A stretch of DNA of 18,894 nucleotides. Source: Bacteroidota bacterium (GTDB lineage Bacteria; Bacteroidota; Bacteroidia; UKL13-3). A program made the translations under genes and the position numbers. Shown here piece after piece: positions 1-8,170 of this stretch (its first letter is position 1; each line of letters begins with the position of its first letter). Under the pieces are notes generated by a model. It was not told the origin of the DNA. It worked only from the letters and a program-made list of their open reading frames with translations, and did no database searches. The DNA lies in the NCBI GenBank assembly GCA_947462865.1, contig CANHRW010000012.1:1-18894 (forward strand), read 5' to 3'.

Positions 1-588
1 ACCTTGAGAACGATTTTTCCTCTTGATTTTGATACCAGACACACCGTTAAATTGAGTTTTGATTACCATTACAAATCAGGTAAAGAATATGATGGTCCGG
101 TAGTTGCAGGTAAAAAGATTTTAGAAAATGCGGGTATCAACTTTATTTTTACAGCTTACTCAGGAAGGCCATATACTCAAAACATGTTGCCTACTCCAGA
201 CGGGGTTCAATCAGGTGTTGTAGTAAGAAGTCCATTAAAAGGAACCATCAATGGAGCCAATTTACCACCTCAGTTTAATCTAGATTTAAACATTGACAAA
301 AATTTTGAATTCAAACAAAAGAAAATTGATGGAAGTACCACTTTCTACCGTTTAAGGGTGTTCTTGTGGGTTCAGAACTTATTGAATACAGCCAATGTTA
401 CTTCAGTATTTAGATATACTGGAAATGCATACAATGATGGATTCCTTGCATCTCCTCAAGCACAAGAACAAATCAGAACAGCAACCGATCAGCAATCATA
501 TGTTGACTTGTATAATGCAAGAATGTTAAATCCAGATAGATTTAGTTTACCTAGATTAACACGTATTGGTGTAGCCCTTTATTTTTAA
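1..588 (+). CDS. TonB-dependent receptor / Oar-like outer-membrane protein, C-terminal part (5' partial)
   Basis: The reading frame is open from the first base, so this is the end of a longer gene; the TTG at 4 is only an internal codon. About 195 residues remain. They show the alternating polar/aromatic pattern of C-terminal outer-membrane beta-strands: a PLDFDTRHTVKLSFDY strand, an AYSGRPYT turn, a FYRLRVFLWVQNLLNTANV segment and a last strand ending in phenylalanine, the usual signal for barrel assembly. PLDFD-RHTV and the NLLNTANV motif are common in Bacteroidota TonB-dependent receptors with a carboxypeptidase-regulatory-like N-terminal domain (Oar-like), which import large substrates or serve surface functions. 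The substrate cannot be told from this fragment. The next gene begins 12 bases after the stop, so the two are probably co-transcribed. Family is fairly certain; subfamily is inference. Confidence 0.85.
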   Translation, partial: TLRTIFPLDFDTRHTVKLSFDYHYKSGKEYDGPVVAGKKILENAGINFIFTAYSGRPYTQNMLPTPDGVQSGVVVRSPLKGTINGANLPPQFNLDLNIDKNFEFKQKKIDGSTTFYRLRVFLWVQNLLNTANVTSVFRYTGNAYNDGFLASPQAQEQIRTATDQQSYVDLYNARMLNPDRFSLPRLTRIGVALYF

Positions 589-600
589 TACAAAAGTATC

Positions 601-3600
601 ATGATAAATATGAATAAATTAACTTCCAGTTTTTTATTAAAACCAGCATTAATACTGTCTTTATTGGCATTATCAAACAGTGGTTTTGCAAAAGAGATCA
701 TTGGACTTGGGAAACGTGGGGCCGACCAGCTTTTTAAGAAAGCAAGTGGTTGTGAACCGGCTACTCAACAAAAAGACCTAGACATCAACAATGTTAGGAC
801 GACCATTTTGAATGGTGGCGACATGTGGTGGAATTTAAGCAATGCAAGGTACGAGGTTCCTAAAGTAGGAACTGGACAAGTTTCTAAACATTCATTGTTT
901 GCTGGTGCATTGTGGATAGGCGGTATTACTCAAGGTAACTTGAGAATAGCTGCTCAAACCTATCGTCAGAGTGGAAATGACTATTATCCAGGTCCACTTC
1001 AAGTAGATGGTGCTTCTAAAGGATCGGTTAGCAAGGAGACTTGTAAAGCCTATGACCAAATTTGGAAGATTACTTTGCAAGAAATTGATCAGTTCAGAAA
1101 CAACCCAGACAATTGGAGCAATGCACCTGATGTCATCACTTCATGGCCTGGCAATGGTAAAGCTGGAGAAGCAAAAACTTTGGCTCCATTTGTTGATTAT
1201 AATAACGATGGGATCTATGATCCAGTTTCGGGTGATTATCCATCTTTTGATTACAACAATCCACAAAATATTCCTGATATGATGTTGTACATGATTTACA
1301 ACGATAAAGGAAACATTCACTCTGAAACTGAAGGAATGGCAATTGGTGTAGAACTGCATACTCAATGTTTTGGTTATTCAACCAATGACGAAGTAAACAA
1401 CATGACCTTCTACAGAACAACCATATACAATAGAGGAACTGAAACCGTAGACAGTTGTATTTTCGGACAATGGGTGGATGCAGATTTAGGAAACTATTCT
1501 GATGACTATGTTGAATGTGATGTAAAAAGGAATTTAGGTATTTGCTATAACGGTGATGACAACGATGAAGGCATTTTAGGATATGGTTTAAATCCACCAA
1601 GTGTTGGGGTTAATTTCTTTGAGGGCCCAACAAGGCCAGATGGTTCTGAAATTGGACTCACAAAGTTTGTTTACTACAACAATGACTTTTCTGTAACAGG
1701 TAATCCTAGAAGACCTGAACATTATTGGAACTACCTAAATGGTAGATGGACTGATGGCCTTAGTATTACGTATGGTGGAAACGGAAGGGGTGGAACAGAT
1801 ACAGCATCATTCATGTTTCCTGGATCTTCAGATCCATCGAACAGAGAAGCTTGGACAGAAAAAATTGCCAACAACCAACCTGGAGACAGAAGGTTTATGC
1901 AAACAGCAGGTCCTTTTAGTTTGTTGCCTGGTGCAAGAAATGAAGTAACTATTGCAGTGGTATGGGCAAGGGCTACAACAGGAGGCTCTACAGGTTCATT
2001 TAACTTGTTAAAAGAAGCATCTGACAAAGCCTATGTGCTGTATAACAATAATTTTAAATTTATTGATGGACCTTCTATCCCAACTATGGAGATAACAGAG
2101 TTAGACAGGAAATTAATCATCAATATTACCAACTACCAAAAGACAGAAGCCTACATAGATTCGAGCGCAGGTTTATGTGATAACAAAACATTGTACAAGT
2201 TTCAAGGATACCAAATATTCCAAACCAAAACGAGCTCGCCTCCGGGAGATATTTACAATAGTGATGAAGCTCGTTTGGTTGCACAATGTGATATTGCCGA
2301 TGGCGTAAACATGATTGTTAATATTGTCAATGACCCTGATTTGGGTAGTACTAAAAAAATCATGGTTGCCGGAGCAGACAAAGGAGTTCAACATAGTTTT
2401 GAAATTTCAAAAGATTTATTCTCAACTGCCTCTGATCAAACATTGATTAATTTCCAAAATTACCACTACTATTTAATTGCTTATTCTAGTGCTGTGAATT
2501 GCTCAAAAGAGCAAACACAATATTTAGCGGGTCGTAAAAGATTTGATGGGTCTGCAAATACAACCTATATGGCAGTACCACATAAGGCTGCTCCACACAG
2601 AAATGGTACAACTTTAAATGCCACCTACGGAGATGGTCCAGAAATCCAAAAAATTGAAGGAATTGGAAATTCAGGATTAGAAATTCAATTAACTGAGGAA
2701 ACTATCCAGAAAGCATTGTTGGCTCCTTATTATGTAGAAGTACCTAAATACAAAATTGGTTTTGGTCCAGTTTTGGTTAAAGTCATTAATCCTTTTAAAA
2801 TACCAAATGCGAGTTTTGAATTGCGGTTTATTGATAGTTCAAATGCCGACAAATCGGTTCAATTGAATGGTGATTCTGCCTATTGGATTTTGAAGAATTT
2901 AACAACCGGTGAAATAGTTAGAGCTGAACGTTCATTAGGAGCTCCAAATGAACAAATATTTGCAAATTGGGGTTTGAGCATTACAACTCAACAAACTACT
3001 TCATTAGGAAATCCTGATGATCCCAATGATATTAGTAATGGATTTGTAAGTGGTTCAATAGCGTTTGAAAATCCAAACTATGTATGGTTAACTGGCGTTC
3101 CTGATGAAGCTGCACCTATTTCTCAATTCAACTGGATCAGAGCAGGCAAAAATGGAGATCCTGAATACGGAAATTTCCATGAACATGATTTTGCAGCTGG
3201 TTCAAAAGCCCCTAGAAGCCCTATTGACCCAAGAAAAGCATTTAGTAAATTAGTTGGTGGAACATGGGCTCCATACGCATTGGCTGCCAGAGCAGTAGCT
3301 TCAGATGCAAGACCTTCAACTTTCGGTCCGGCATGGGCCGTAGCATCTGATGGAAAAGGTTCTGCTGGTAACGGAGGATATACCACTGATAACCAATTGG
3401 CTGAATTGCAAGGTGTTGATTTGGTATTAACCAATGATAAAGCTTTATGGACACGTTGTGTGGTTGTAGAAGCTGGAGAAAATTTTAACTTAACTGTCGG
3501 CGGGGCTGTAAAATTAAACAAGAGAAAATCTCCTTCAGTAGACAAAAATGGCAAACCTGATGGTACAGGAAATGGCATGGGTTGGTTCCCTGGATATGCT

Positions 3601-4461
3601 GTAAATGTAGAAACAGGTGAAAGGTTAAATATCATGTTTGCTGAAGATTCATCATTACCTACCGAAAACGGGAATGACATGATCTGGAATCCAACAGGGA
3701 ATTATATTTCTAACAATGCAGGAGGAATGGAATTTATATTTGGCGGTAAACACCATGTTTACATCATGGGTACAAAGGCTTTCAGATCTACACCTACCAG
3801 TCCTGTGAGTTACAGAGGACCAAGATACGATGAAGGCAAAAGTTACGATAGTTTATTTACTTTAATAGATAATGGAACCAATGTAACATTGTTAAAAAGA
3901 TATCTGTATTCTCAAGCTATGTGGGTAACCATGCCAATTACGCTTCCAAAATACCCAATGTTAAGTGTAGAACAAGGTTTAATACCTACCAAAACAACTG
4001 TGAAGTTAAGAGTGAAAAGACCTTATGCTTCATACACCAACACATCAAGTGTATTAGAAAACAATGGTTTGCCTTTGTATAGATTTTCAACAGACAACAT
4101 TGCACCTACAATTGGAACACCCGAAGCAAGAAAAACTGCTTTAGATTTGGTTTCGGTTTCTCCAAATCCTTATTATGCTTATGCTGGATACGAAGATCCA
4201 AATAACCAATTGGATGCAAGAGTGAGGTTAACCAACCTCCCTAAATTCTGTGTGGTTTCAATCTATACACAAAGCGGATTCTTAGTGAGAAGAATTAGAA
4301 AAGACGATGACTCTAGAACATACATCGATTGGAATTTGAAAAATGATGCCAATGTGCCTATCTCGAGTGGTATCTATTTAATACATGTTTATGACGGTAA
4401 TTCTGAAAAAGTAATTAAATGGTTTGGAATCATGCGTAAAACAGACTTTGATACTTTCTAA
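601..4461 (+). CDS. Large secreted protein with T9SS-like C-terminal domain
   Basis: A 1286-residue exported protein of unknown function. The N-terminus is a signal peptide (lysine, hydrophobic stretch ALILSLLALSNSG, cut probably after FA near residue 30). An ATG at 610 is an equally good start. Near residues 197-214 there is an acidic DYNNDGIYDP-type loop resembling calcium-binding repeats. Around 994-1018 is a PGYAVNVETGERLNIMF block, which I recall from other long Bacteroidota secreted proteins but cannot name. The last ~105 residues (from about 1181) read SVSPNPYYAYAG, then a strand with VSIYTQSGFLVRRI, then SSGIYLIHVYDG and K-WFGIMR. This is the layout of a type A T9SS sorting domain / FlgD-like Ig fold, although the sequence runs a few residues past the usual end. 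If that is right, the protein passes through the Sec system, then through T9SS to the surface. It lies between a TonB-type receptor and a PorV/PorQ-like protein. No catalytic motif is visible; a structural or adhesive role is possible but not shown. Confidence 0.85.
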   Translation: MINMNKLTSSFLLKPALILSLLALSNSGFAKEIIGLGKRGADQLFKKASGCEPATQQKDLDINNVRTTILNGGDMWWNLSNARYEVPKVGTGQVSKHSLFAGALWIGGITQGNLRIAAQTYRQSGNDYYPGPLQVDGASKGSVSKETCKAYDQIWKITLQEIDQFRNNPDNWSNAPDVITSWPGNGKAGEAKTLAPFVDYNNDGIYDPVSGDYPSFDYNNPQNIPDMMLYMIYNDKGNIHSETEGMAIGVELHTQCFGYSTNDEVNNMTFYRTTIYNRGTETVDSCIFGQWVDADLGNYSDDYVECDVKRNLGICYNGDDNDEGILGYGLNPPSVGVNFFEGPTRPDGSEIGLTKFVYYNNDFSVTGNPRRPEHYWNYLNGRWTDGLSITYGGNGRGGTDTASFMFPGSSDPSNREAWTEKIANNQPGDRRFMQTAGPFSLLPGARNEVTIAVVWARATTGGSTGSFNLLKEASDKAYVLYNNNFKFIDGPSIPTMEITELDRKLIINITNYQKTEAYIDSSAGLCDNKTLYKFQGYQIFQTKTSSPPGDIYNSDEARLVAQCDIADGVNMIVNIVNDPDLGSTKKIMVAGADKGVQHSFEISKDLFSTASDQTLINFQNYHYYLIAYSSAVNCSKEQTQYLAGRKRFDGSANTTYMAVPHKAAPHRNGTTLNATYGDGPEIQKIEGIGNSGLEIQLTEETIQKALLAPYYVEVPKYKIGFGPVLVKVINPFKIPNASFELRFIDSSNADKSVQLNGDSAYWILKNLTTGEIVRAERSLGAPNEQIFANWGLSITTQQTTSLGNPDDPNDISNGFVSGSIAFENPNYVWLTGVPDEAAPISQFNWIRAGKNGDPEYGNFHEHDFAAGSKAPRSPIDPRKAFSKLVGGTWAPYALAARAVASDARPSTFGPAWAVASDGKGSAGNGGYTTDNQLAELQGVDLVLTNDKALWTRCVVVEAGENFNLTVGGAVKLNKRKSPSVDKNGKPDGTGNGMGWFPGYAVNVETGERLNIMFAEDSSLPTENGNDMIWNPTGNYISNNAGGMEFIFGGKHHVYIMGTKAFRSTPTSPVSYRGPRYDEGKSYDSLFTLIDNGTNVTLLKRYLYSQAMWVTMPITLPKYPMLSVEQGLIPTKTTVKLRVKRPYASYTNTSSVLENNGLPLYRFSTDNIAPTIGTPEARKTALDLVSVSPNPYYAYAGYEDPNNQLDARVRLTNLPKFCVVSIYTQSGFLVRRIRKDDDSRTYIDWNLKNDANVPISSGIYLIHVYDGNSEKVIKWFGIMRKTDFDTF

Positions 4462-4498
4462 TTACTTGAGTGTTTACCTTATTGAAAAAAAAATTGAC

Positions 4499-5611
4499 AT
4501 GAATAATAAAATTAAAATAGGTTTGGTAGTGACGTTGCTCTCTGGTTATACTGCGTTTGCTGGAAATCCAGACCGTGCTGGAGGTGCTGGTGCAACTCAA
4601 TTGGTAGTCAATCCATACGCTCGCTCATCAGGCTTGGGGGGCATTGGAACGGCCAATGTAAGAGGAGTAGAATCTTTTTACTTAAACATTGGTGGTTTGG
4701 CTTATACTACTGGTACTGAAGTGGCTTTTAGCAGAATGAATTATTTTGCTGGAACAGGAGTAAGTATCAATAATCTAGGAATTGCGCAAGCATTGGGAGA
4801 AGAGGGCAGTGGAGGCGTAATGGGTTTGGGTATCACCTCATGGGATTTTGGGGATATTCCAATTACTTCTTTTGATAATCCAGATGGAACTTTACCAAGT
4901 TACAAGCCACAATTGTTGAATTTGAATGCTTCTTATTCTAAACAGTTTTCAAACAGTATCACAGGTGGAGCTTTGTTAAGAATTGTTTCTGAGGGTACAG
5001 CTGATGTTAGAGCAGCAGGTGTTGCTATGGATTTTGGGGTACAATATCAAACTTCATTCAATGCCAAAATGAAGAAAATTAAAAAAGAAGACTTCAGGTT
5101 GGGTATTTCAGTAAGAAATATTGGTCCAGATTTAACATATACAGGAGCAGGTTTGTCTTTCAGAGCAATCAATACTTCTACTGGTGCTGATAGAAGGGCC
5201 TTATTTGATGCTGATTATTTTAACTTACCTGCATTGGTAAATATTGGTTTGGCTTATGATATGCGATTAGACCAAAACGATAACACCTATTACCACAGAT
5301 TAACTGCAAATGGAAACTTTCAGTACAATGCGTTCCAATCAAATGTATTAGGATTAGGAGCCGAATATGCTTACAAAGAAATGTTTATGTTAAGAGGTGC
5401 TTATTTAATTCAAGAAGCAAATTCATTCAAACACAATCCAAGCAATCCAAATAATTTAGCTTCGGATTACGGATTTTGGGGTGGTTTAACCTTACAAATG
5501 CCTATCTCTAAAAAAGGAACAGCATTTGCATTAGATTATTCTTATGCTCCTACAAGAATTTTCAACGGTATGCATACTGTTGGCATTCGTTTGACACTTT
5601 CAGGTAAGTAA
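4499..5611 (+). CDS. PorV/PorQ-family outer-membrane beta-barrel protein
   Basis: A 370-residue protein. The start is placed at the ATG at 4499, because it begins a clean signal peptide (MNNKIKIG, hydrophobic VVTLLSGYTAFA, cut before GNPD). An upstream in-frame ATG at 4424 lies inside the previous gene and would add 25 unrelated residues. The mature N-terminus AGGAGATQLVVNPYARSSG and the later GGIGTAN-x-RGVESFYLNIGGLA block are characteristic of the PorV/PorQ (UPF0164-like) family. In that family a glycine-rich start precedes a barrel of about 14 strands, and the last strand here is HTVGIRLTLSGK. PorV is the T9SS attachment-complex component that carries cargo from the translocon; many paralogues have no assigned role. 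The gene follows the secreted-protein gene by 37 bases and is closed by a strong hairpin, so it is likely the last gene of the unit. Serving the neighbouring cargo is inference. Confidence 0.8.
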   Translation: MNNKIKIGLVVTLLSGYTAFAGNPDRAGGAGATQLVVNPYARSSGLGGIGTANVRGVESFYLNIGGLAYTTGTEVAFSRMNYFAGTGVSINNLGIAQALGEEGSGGVMGLGITSWDFGDIPITSFDNPDGTLPSYKPQLLNLNASYSKQFSNSITGGALLRIVSEGTADVRAAGVAMDFGVQYQTSFNAKMKKIKKEDFRLGISVRNIGPDLTYTGAGLSFRAINTSTGADRRALFDADYFNLPALVNIGLAYDMRLDQNDNTYYHRLTANGNFQYNAFQSNVLGLGAEYAYKEMFMLRGAYLIQEANSFKHNPSNPNNLASDYGFWGGLTLQMPISKKGTAFALDYSYAPTRIFNGMHTVGIRLTLSGK

Positions 5612-5637
5612 AAAAAACAGTATAATTGTATATAAAT

Positions 5638-5675
5638 AAAAGGAAACGTTCCGACTTGTCGGAACGTTTCCTTTT
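5638..5675 (+). terminator. Hairpin terminator after the PorV-like gene
   Basis: A perfect inverted repeat with 18-base arms: 5638-5655 (AAAAGGAAACGTTCCGAC) and 5658-5675. Only two bases separate the arms, so the real loop is four bases (CTTG). The arms end in an A-run on the left and a T-run on the right, giving an intrinsic terminator that could work in either direction. It separates the surface-protein unit from greA, which begins 28 bases later. Confidence 0.85.
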
Positions 5676-5702
5676 CTATTTAAACAGTAATTAAAACGCA
5701 TT

Positions 5703-6176
5703 ATGGCAGAGATAAATTATGTTACTAAAGAGGGTTTAGAAAAACTTCACAAAGAACTACATGATTTGAAATATGTACAAAGACCATTTATTTCAAAACA
5801 AATAGCAGAAGCAAGAGACAAAGGTGATTTGAGTGAAAATGCAGAATACCATGCTGCAAAAGAAGATCAGGGTTTAATGGAAACTAAAATTGCTATGTTA
5901 GAAGATTTAATCACGAAAACCCGCATTATAGATGAAAGTAAATTAGATACTAGTAAAGTAATGATGCTTTCTAAAGTAAAGGTGATTAACAAGCAAACAA
6001 AAAAAGAAATTGTGTACACATTGGTGAATGAAAAAGAAGCGGATTTAAAATCAGGAAAAATTTCATTCAAATCTCCAATTGGAATAGGATTAATGGGTAG
6101 AAAAGTAGGAGAGGTTTGCGATGTGCAAGTTCCAGCGGGTCTCATACAACTTGAGATTATAGACATTTCATTGTAA
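5703..6176 (+). CDS. greA: Transcription elongation factor GreA
   Basis: A 157-residue protein, the usual GreA length. GreA enters the secondary channel of RNA polymerase and stimulates cleavage of the backtracked RNA 3' end, rescuing stalled complexes. The N-terminal coiled coil (about residues 8-75) carries the family signature ARDKGDLSENAEYHAAKEDQ. Its tip acids Asp42 and Glu45 match the catalytic pair at the end of the E. coli coiled coil (D41, E44). The C-terminal FKBP-like domain follows, with SPIGIGLMGRKVGEV as the usual conserved block. The gene starts just after the upstream terminator, so its promoter must be very close or overlap the hairpin; I found no clear match. Its stop overlaps the next gene's start codon by one base, implying translational coupling. 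Confidence 0.97.
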   Translation: MAEINYVTKEGLEKLHKELHDLKYVQRPFISKQIAEARDKGDLSENAEYHAAKEDQGLMETKIAMLEDLITKTRIIDESKLDTSKVMMLSKVKVINKQTKKEIVYTLVNEKEADLKSGKISFKSPIGIGLMGRKVGEVCDVQVPAGLIQLEIIDISL

Positions 6177-6577
6177 TGGCTAGTGTCTTTTCTAAAATTA
6201 TAGCTGGTGAAATCCCATCTTATAAAATTGCCGAAGACGACGAATATTATGCGTTTCTTGATATACAGCCATTGAATTTAGGGCATACGCTAGTGGTGCC
6301 AAAACAAGAAATCGATTATATTTTTGATTTAGATGACGCTAATTACATTGGTCTTCAATTGTTCGCCAAAAAGGTAGCAGAGCGCCTAAAAAAGGCCTTT
6401 CCCGATAAAAGAATAGGTGTTGCAGTAATTGGATTAGAAGTGCCTCATGCACATATTCATCTCATTCCATTTTCTAAAGTAGAAGAGATGAATTTTTCGA
6501 ATGCCAAATTACATTTGTCTAAAGAAGAATTTATTGCAGTTATGGAAAAAATTCAATCAGCAAATTCAATTAGCTAA
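6176..6577 (+). CDS. HIT-family (histidine triad) nucleotide hydrolase/transferase
   Basis: A 133-residue protein in the usual size range of HIT proteins. The triad is His91-x-His93-x-His95 in VPHAHIHLIPF; the central histidine is normally the nucleophile that forms a nucleotidyl intermediate. The start region FSKIIAGEIPSYKIAEDD and the LNLGHTLVVPK strand are typical of the HINT/Fhit-like branch, which splits adenosine phosphoramidates or dinucleoside polyphosphates. The exact substrate cannot be read from the sequence. The ATG shares its first base with the last base of the greA stop, so translation is probably coupled. The stop is directly next to the ruvC stop on the other strand, with no base between. 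Confidence 0.93.
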   Translation: MASVFSKIIAGEIPSYKIAEDDEYYAFLDIQPLNLGHTLVVPKQEIDYIFDLDDANYIGLQLFAKKVAERLKKAFPDKRIGVAVIGLEVPHAHIHLIPFSKVEEMNFSNAKLHLSKEEFIAVMEKIQSANSIS

Positions 6578-7162
6578 CTAAGATTTTTTGATAATTTTAT
6601 CTGGATTGTTATTTGCATAACTAGCCCAACTTTGGGCTTTCTTTTTGGTACTAGTTTGCTTCACTACAGACTTTAATTCGGGTTTGTCAGTTTGTATGAA
6701 ATGACAAAAAGCAGCAGCCAAACCATCAGTTGCATCATAAAACTGTGGGCCTTCTTTGAATTTGAATAAATGTTGTAGCATGGTTGCTACTTGTTCTTTG
6801 CTTGCATTGCCGTTACCAGTAATAGATTGTTTTATTTTTTTCGGGGAATATTCCGTAACAGCCAGTTCTCTGTTCATAGCAGCGGCAATGGCCACCCCCT
6901 GTGCCCTTCCTAACTTAAGCATAGATTGTACGTTTTTTCCAAAAAAAGGAGCTTCAATGGCCAATTCATCTGGATTGAATTCATCAATTAAACCGGTAGT
7001 ACGTTCAAATATCTTTTTAAGTTTAAGGGCATAGTCGTCATATTTATCTAATTTGAGTACGCCCATACCTAGCAATGAAGCATCTTTGCCTTTACAAAGA
7101 ATTATCCCATATCCCATCACTTGTGTGCCAGGGTCAATTCCCAAAATAATTCTTTCTTTCAT
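6578..7162 (-). CDS. ruvC: Crossover junction endodeoxyribonuclease RuvC
   Basis: A 194-residue Holliday-junction resolvase that cuts symmetric strands with RuvAB in recombinational repair. The RNase H-like core carries the catalytic acids in the expected places: Asp10 in GIDPGT, Glu70 in ELAIEAPFFGKN, and Asp143 and Asp146 in DATDGLAAAFCH, followed by the family histidine His154. QSMLKLGRAQG is the conserved helix region. Residues after about 158 form a lysine-rich tail (QTSTKKKAQSWASY) that goes beyond the E. coli protein (173 residues). It is transcribed alone on the minus strand, divergent from the flippase-like gene 69 bases away, and its stop (TAG) abuts the HIT gene stop. Confidence 0.97.
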   Translation of the reverse strand: MKERIILGIDPGTQVMGYGIILCKGKDASLLGMGVLKLDKYDDYALKLKKIFERTTGLIDEFNPDELAIEAPFFGKNVQSMLKLGRAQGVAIAAAMNRELAVTEYSPKKIKQSITGNGNASKEQVATMLQHLFKFKEGPQFYDATDGLAAAFCHFIQTDKPELKSVVKQTSTKKKAQSWASYANNNPDKIIKKS

Positions 7163-7174
7163 TGTTCAGCTATA

Positions 7175-7206
7175 TTTGGTTTAGGGACATTCAGTTTGTT
7201 ACTTTG
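7175..7206 (+). promoter_or_regulatory. Possible promoter of the flippase-like gene
   Basis: TTTG at 7175-7178 is followed after 20 bases by TTACTTTG at 7199-7206. This fits the Bacteroidota -33/-7 pattern (TTTG, 19-20 bases, TAnnTTTG) with one mismatch. An alternative -7 element, TATATTTG, is at 7171-7178 but lacks a good -33 partner. It interleaves with the proposed ruvC promoter, so the two may compete. Confidence 0.35.
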
Positions 7207-7210
7207 TTTT

Positions 7211-7218
7211 CAAACTTA
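7211..7218 (-). promoter_or_regulatory. Possible ruvC promoter (-7 element)
   Basis: On the minus strand these bases read TAAGTTTG, a full match to the Bacteroidota -7 element TAnnTTTG. An ATTG sequence lies 20 bases upstream (plus 7239-7242), close to the TTTG expected at -33. The start of transcription would fall near 7204, about 40 bases before the ruvC ATG. The match was made by eye in a short AT-rich gap, so chance is possible. Confidence 0.4.
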
Positions 7219-7231
7219 GCATTATTCTAAT

Positions 7232-8170
7232 ATGAACTCAATAAATAATTTTATGCAGCGCTTTACTGTATTAAAATGGATGATTTCTGTTGGGGTAATC
7301 TGTTATGTAGTGTATGAATTTTATACAAAATTTAATTGGGGATTCAGTTCATTTGATTTTCAAAGATTATCTTCAGGTCAATTGGTAAGTCTAGTGCTCA
7401 ATATTTTAATATTGGGGGCTGTTAATATTGTAATTGAAGCAGTTAAGTGGCGCTATTTAATGAAGCCTTTTGAACCAATCAATTGGCGAACTGCCTTTTC
7501 ATCTGTATTTACTGGATTATCTTTGGCTGTCATTACTCCAAATAGAATAGGTGATTTAGCTGGCAAAGCATACCAACTTAAATCAACTTCTAAGTTAAAA
7601 GGCCTATGTATTGCACTTTTGGGGCATGCCGCGCAATTTGTTTGCATATTTATCATTGGGGCATTTGCAATGAATAGTTTTTTTTCAATTCAACAGTTTT
7701 ACTTCAAAATAATACTGACAGTATTGTCAATTTTTGTTTTTGTTTTGTATCTGAAACTCGACAAATTCATAAATTGGCTGGGTCAATTCAGTTTTTTTAT
7801 AAAATCAAAAATGGCATTTGAAGGATTAGAAATTTTTGGTTTCAAACAAAAGATGTATTTGCTGTTTTTATCGTTACTTAAATACCAAGTATTTGTAGGT
7901 CAGTTTTACCTTTTATTGGTATTATTTGGTGTTGAAATTACAATAGACAAGGCTTTGAATGCACTCTTTTGCACCTATTTTGTGCAATTATTTGTGCCTT
8001 CTTTTTTATTGCTTGAGCTTGGTGTAAGAGGAGCTGCTGCCTTATATTTCATTGGGCATTACGCTACTATGGCAAGTGCCATATTGTTGGCATCTTATAT
8101 CTTGTGGGTTCTTAATATTGGTTTGCCTGCACTCATTGGTTTGTACTTTTTTAATAAGAAAACAGATTGA
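7232..8170 (+). CDS. Flippase-like integral membrane protein (LPG synthase TM / UPF0104 family)
   Basis: A 312-residue protein made almost wholly of hydrophobic helices, about seven or eight of them. The segment NIVIEAVKWRYLMKP, followed by FSSVFTGLSLAVITPNRIGDLAGKAYQL, is the hallmark of the lysylphosphatidylglycerol-synthase transmembrane family (COG0392), in which a small loop with (T/S)P-x-R-x-GD/E is strongly conserved. The C-terminal helices include PSFLLLELGVRGAA and end in LPALIGLYFF. There is no soluble tRNA-dependent transferase domain, so it is not a full MprF. Stand-alone members are proposed to move lipids or lipid-linked sugars across the inner membrane, but few have been tested. 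The next gene is a glycosyltransferase overlapping this stop by three bases, which suggests that both handle the same glycolipid; that is inference. An ATG at 7253 is a possible alternative start. Confidence 0.85.
   Translation: MNSINNFMQRFTVLKWMISVGVICYVVYEFYTKFNWGFSSFDFQRLSSGQLVSLVLNILILGAVNIVIEAVKWRYLMKPFEPINWRTAFSSVFTGLSLAVITPNRIGDLAGKAYQLKSTSKLKGLCIALLGHAAQFVCIFIIGAFAMNSFFSIQQFYFKIILTVLSIFVFVLYLKLDKFINWLGQFSFFIKSKMAFEGLEIFGFKQKMYLLFLSLLKYQVFVGQFYLLLVLFGVEITIDKALNALFCTYFVQLFVPSFLLLELGVRGAAALYFIGHYATMASAILLASYILWVLNIGLPALIGLYFFNKKTD

Noticed and set aside
1136..1600. Minus-strand open frame of 154 codons inside the same gene
   Set aside because: The histidine-, cysteine- and leucine-rich translation is typical of an antisense shadow, with no start context or domain.
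3123..3680. Long open frame on the minus strand (185 codons) inside the large secreted-protein gene
   Set aside because: It lies wholly within a well-supported gene, has no recognisable motif, and its proline- and serine-rich composition is what the antisense of this coding sequence gives.
4424..4498. Longer start for the PorV/PorQ-like gene at the ATG at 4424
   Set aside because: It overlaps the end of the upstream coding region and would put 25 polar residues before a well-formed signal peptide that starts at 4499.
5621..5628. TATAATTG as a -7 promoter element for greA
   Set aside because: It has one mismatch and no convincing -33 partner, and the transcript would have to pass through the strong terminator hairpin before greA.
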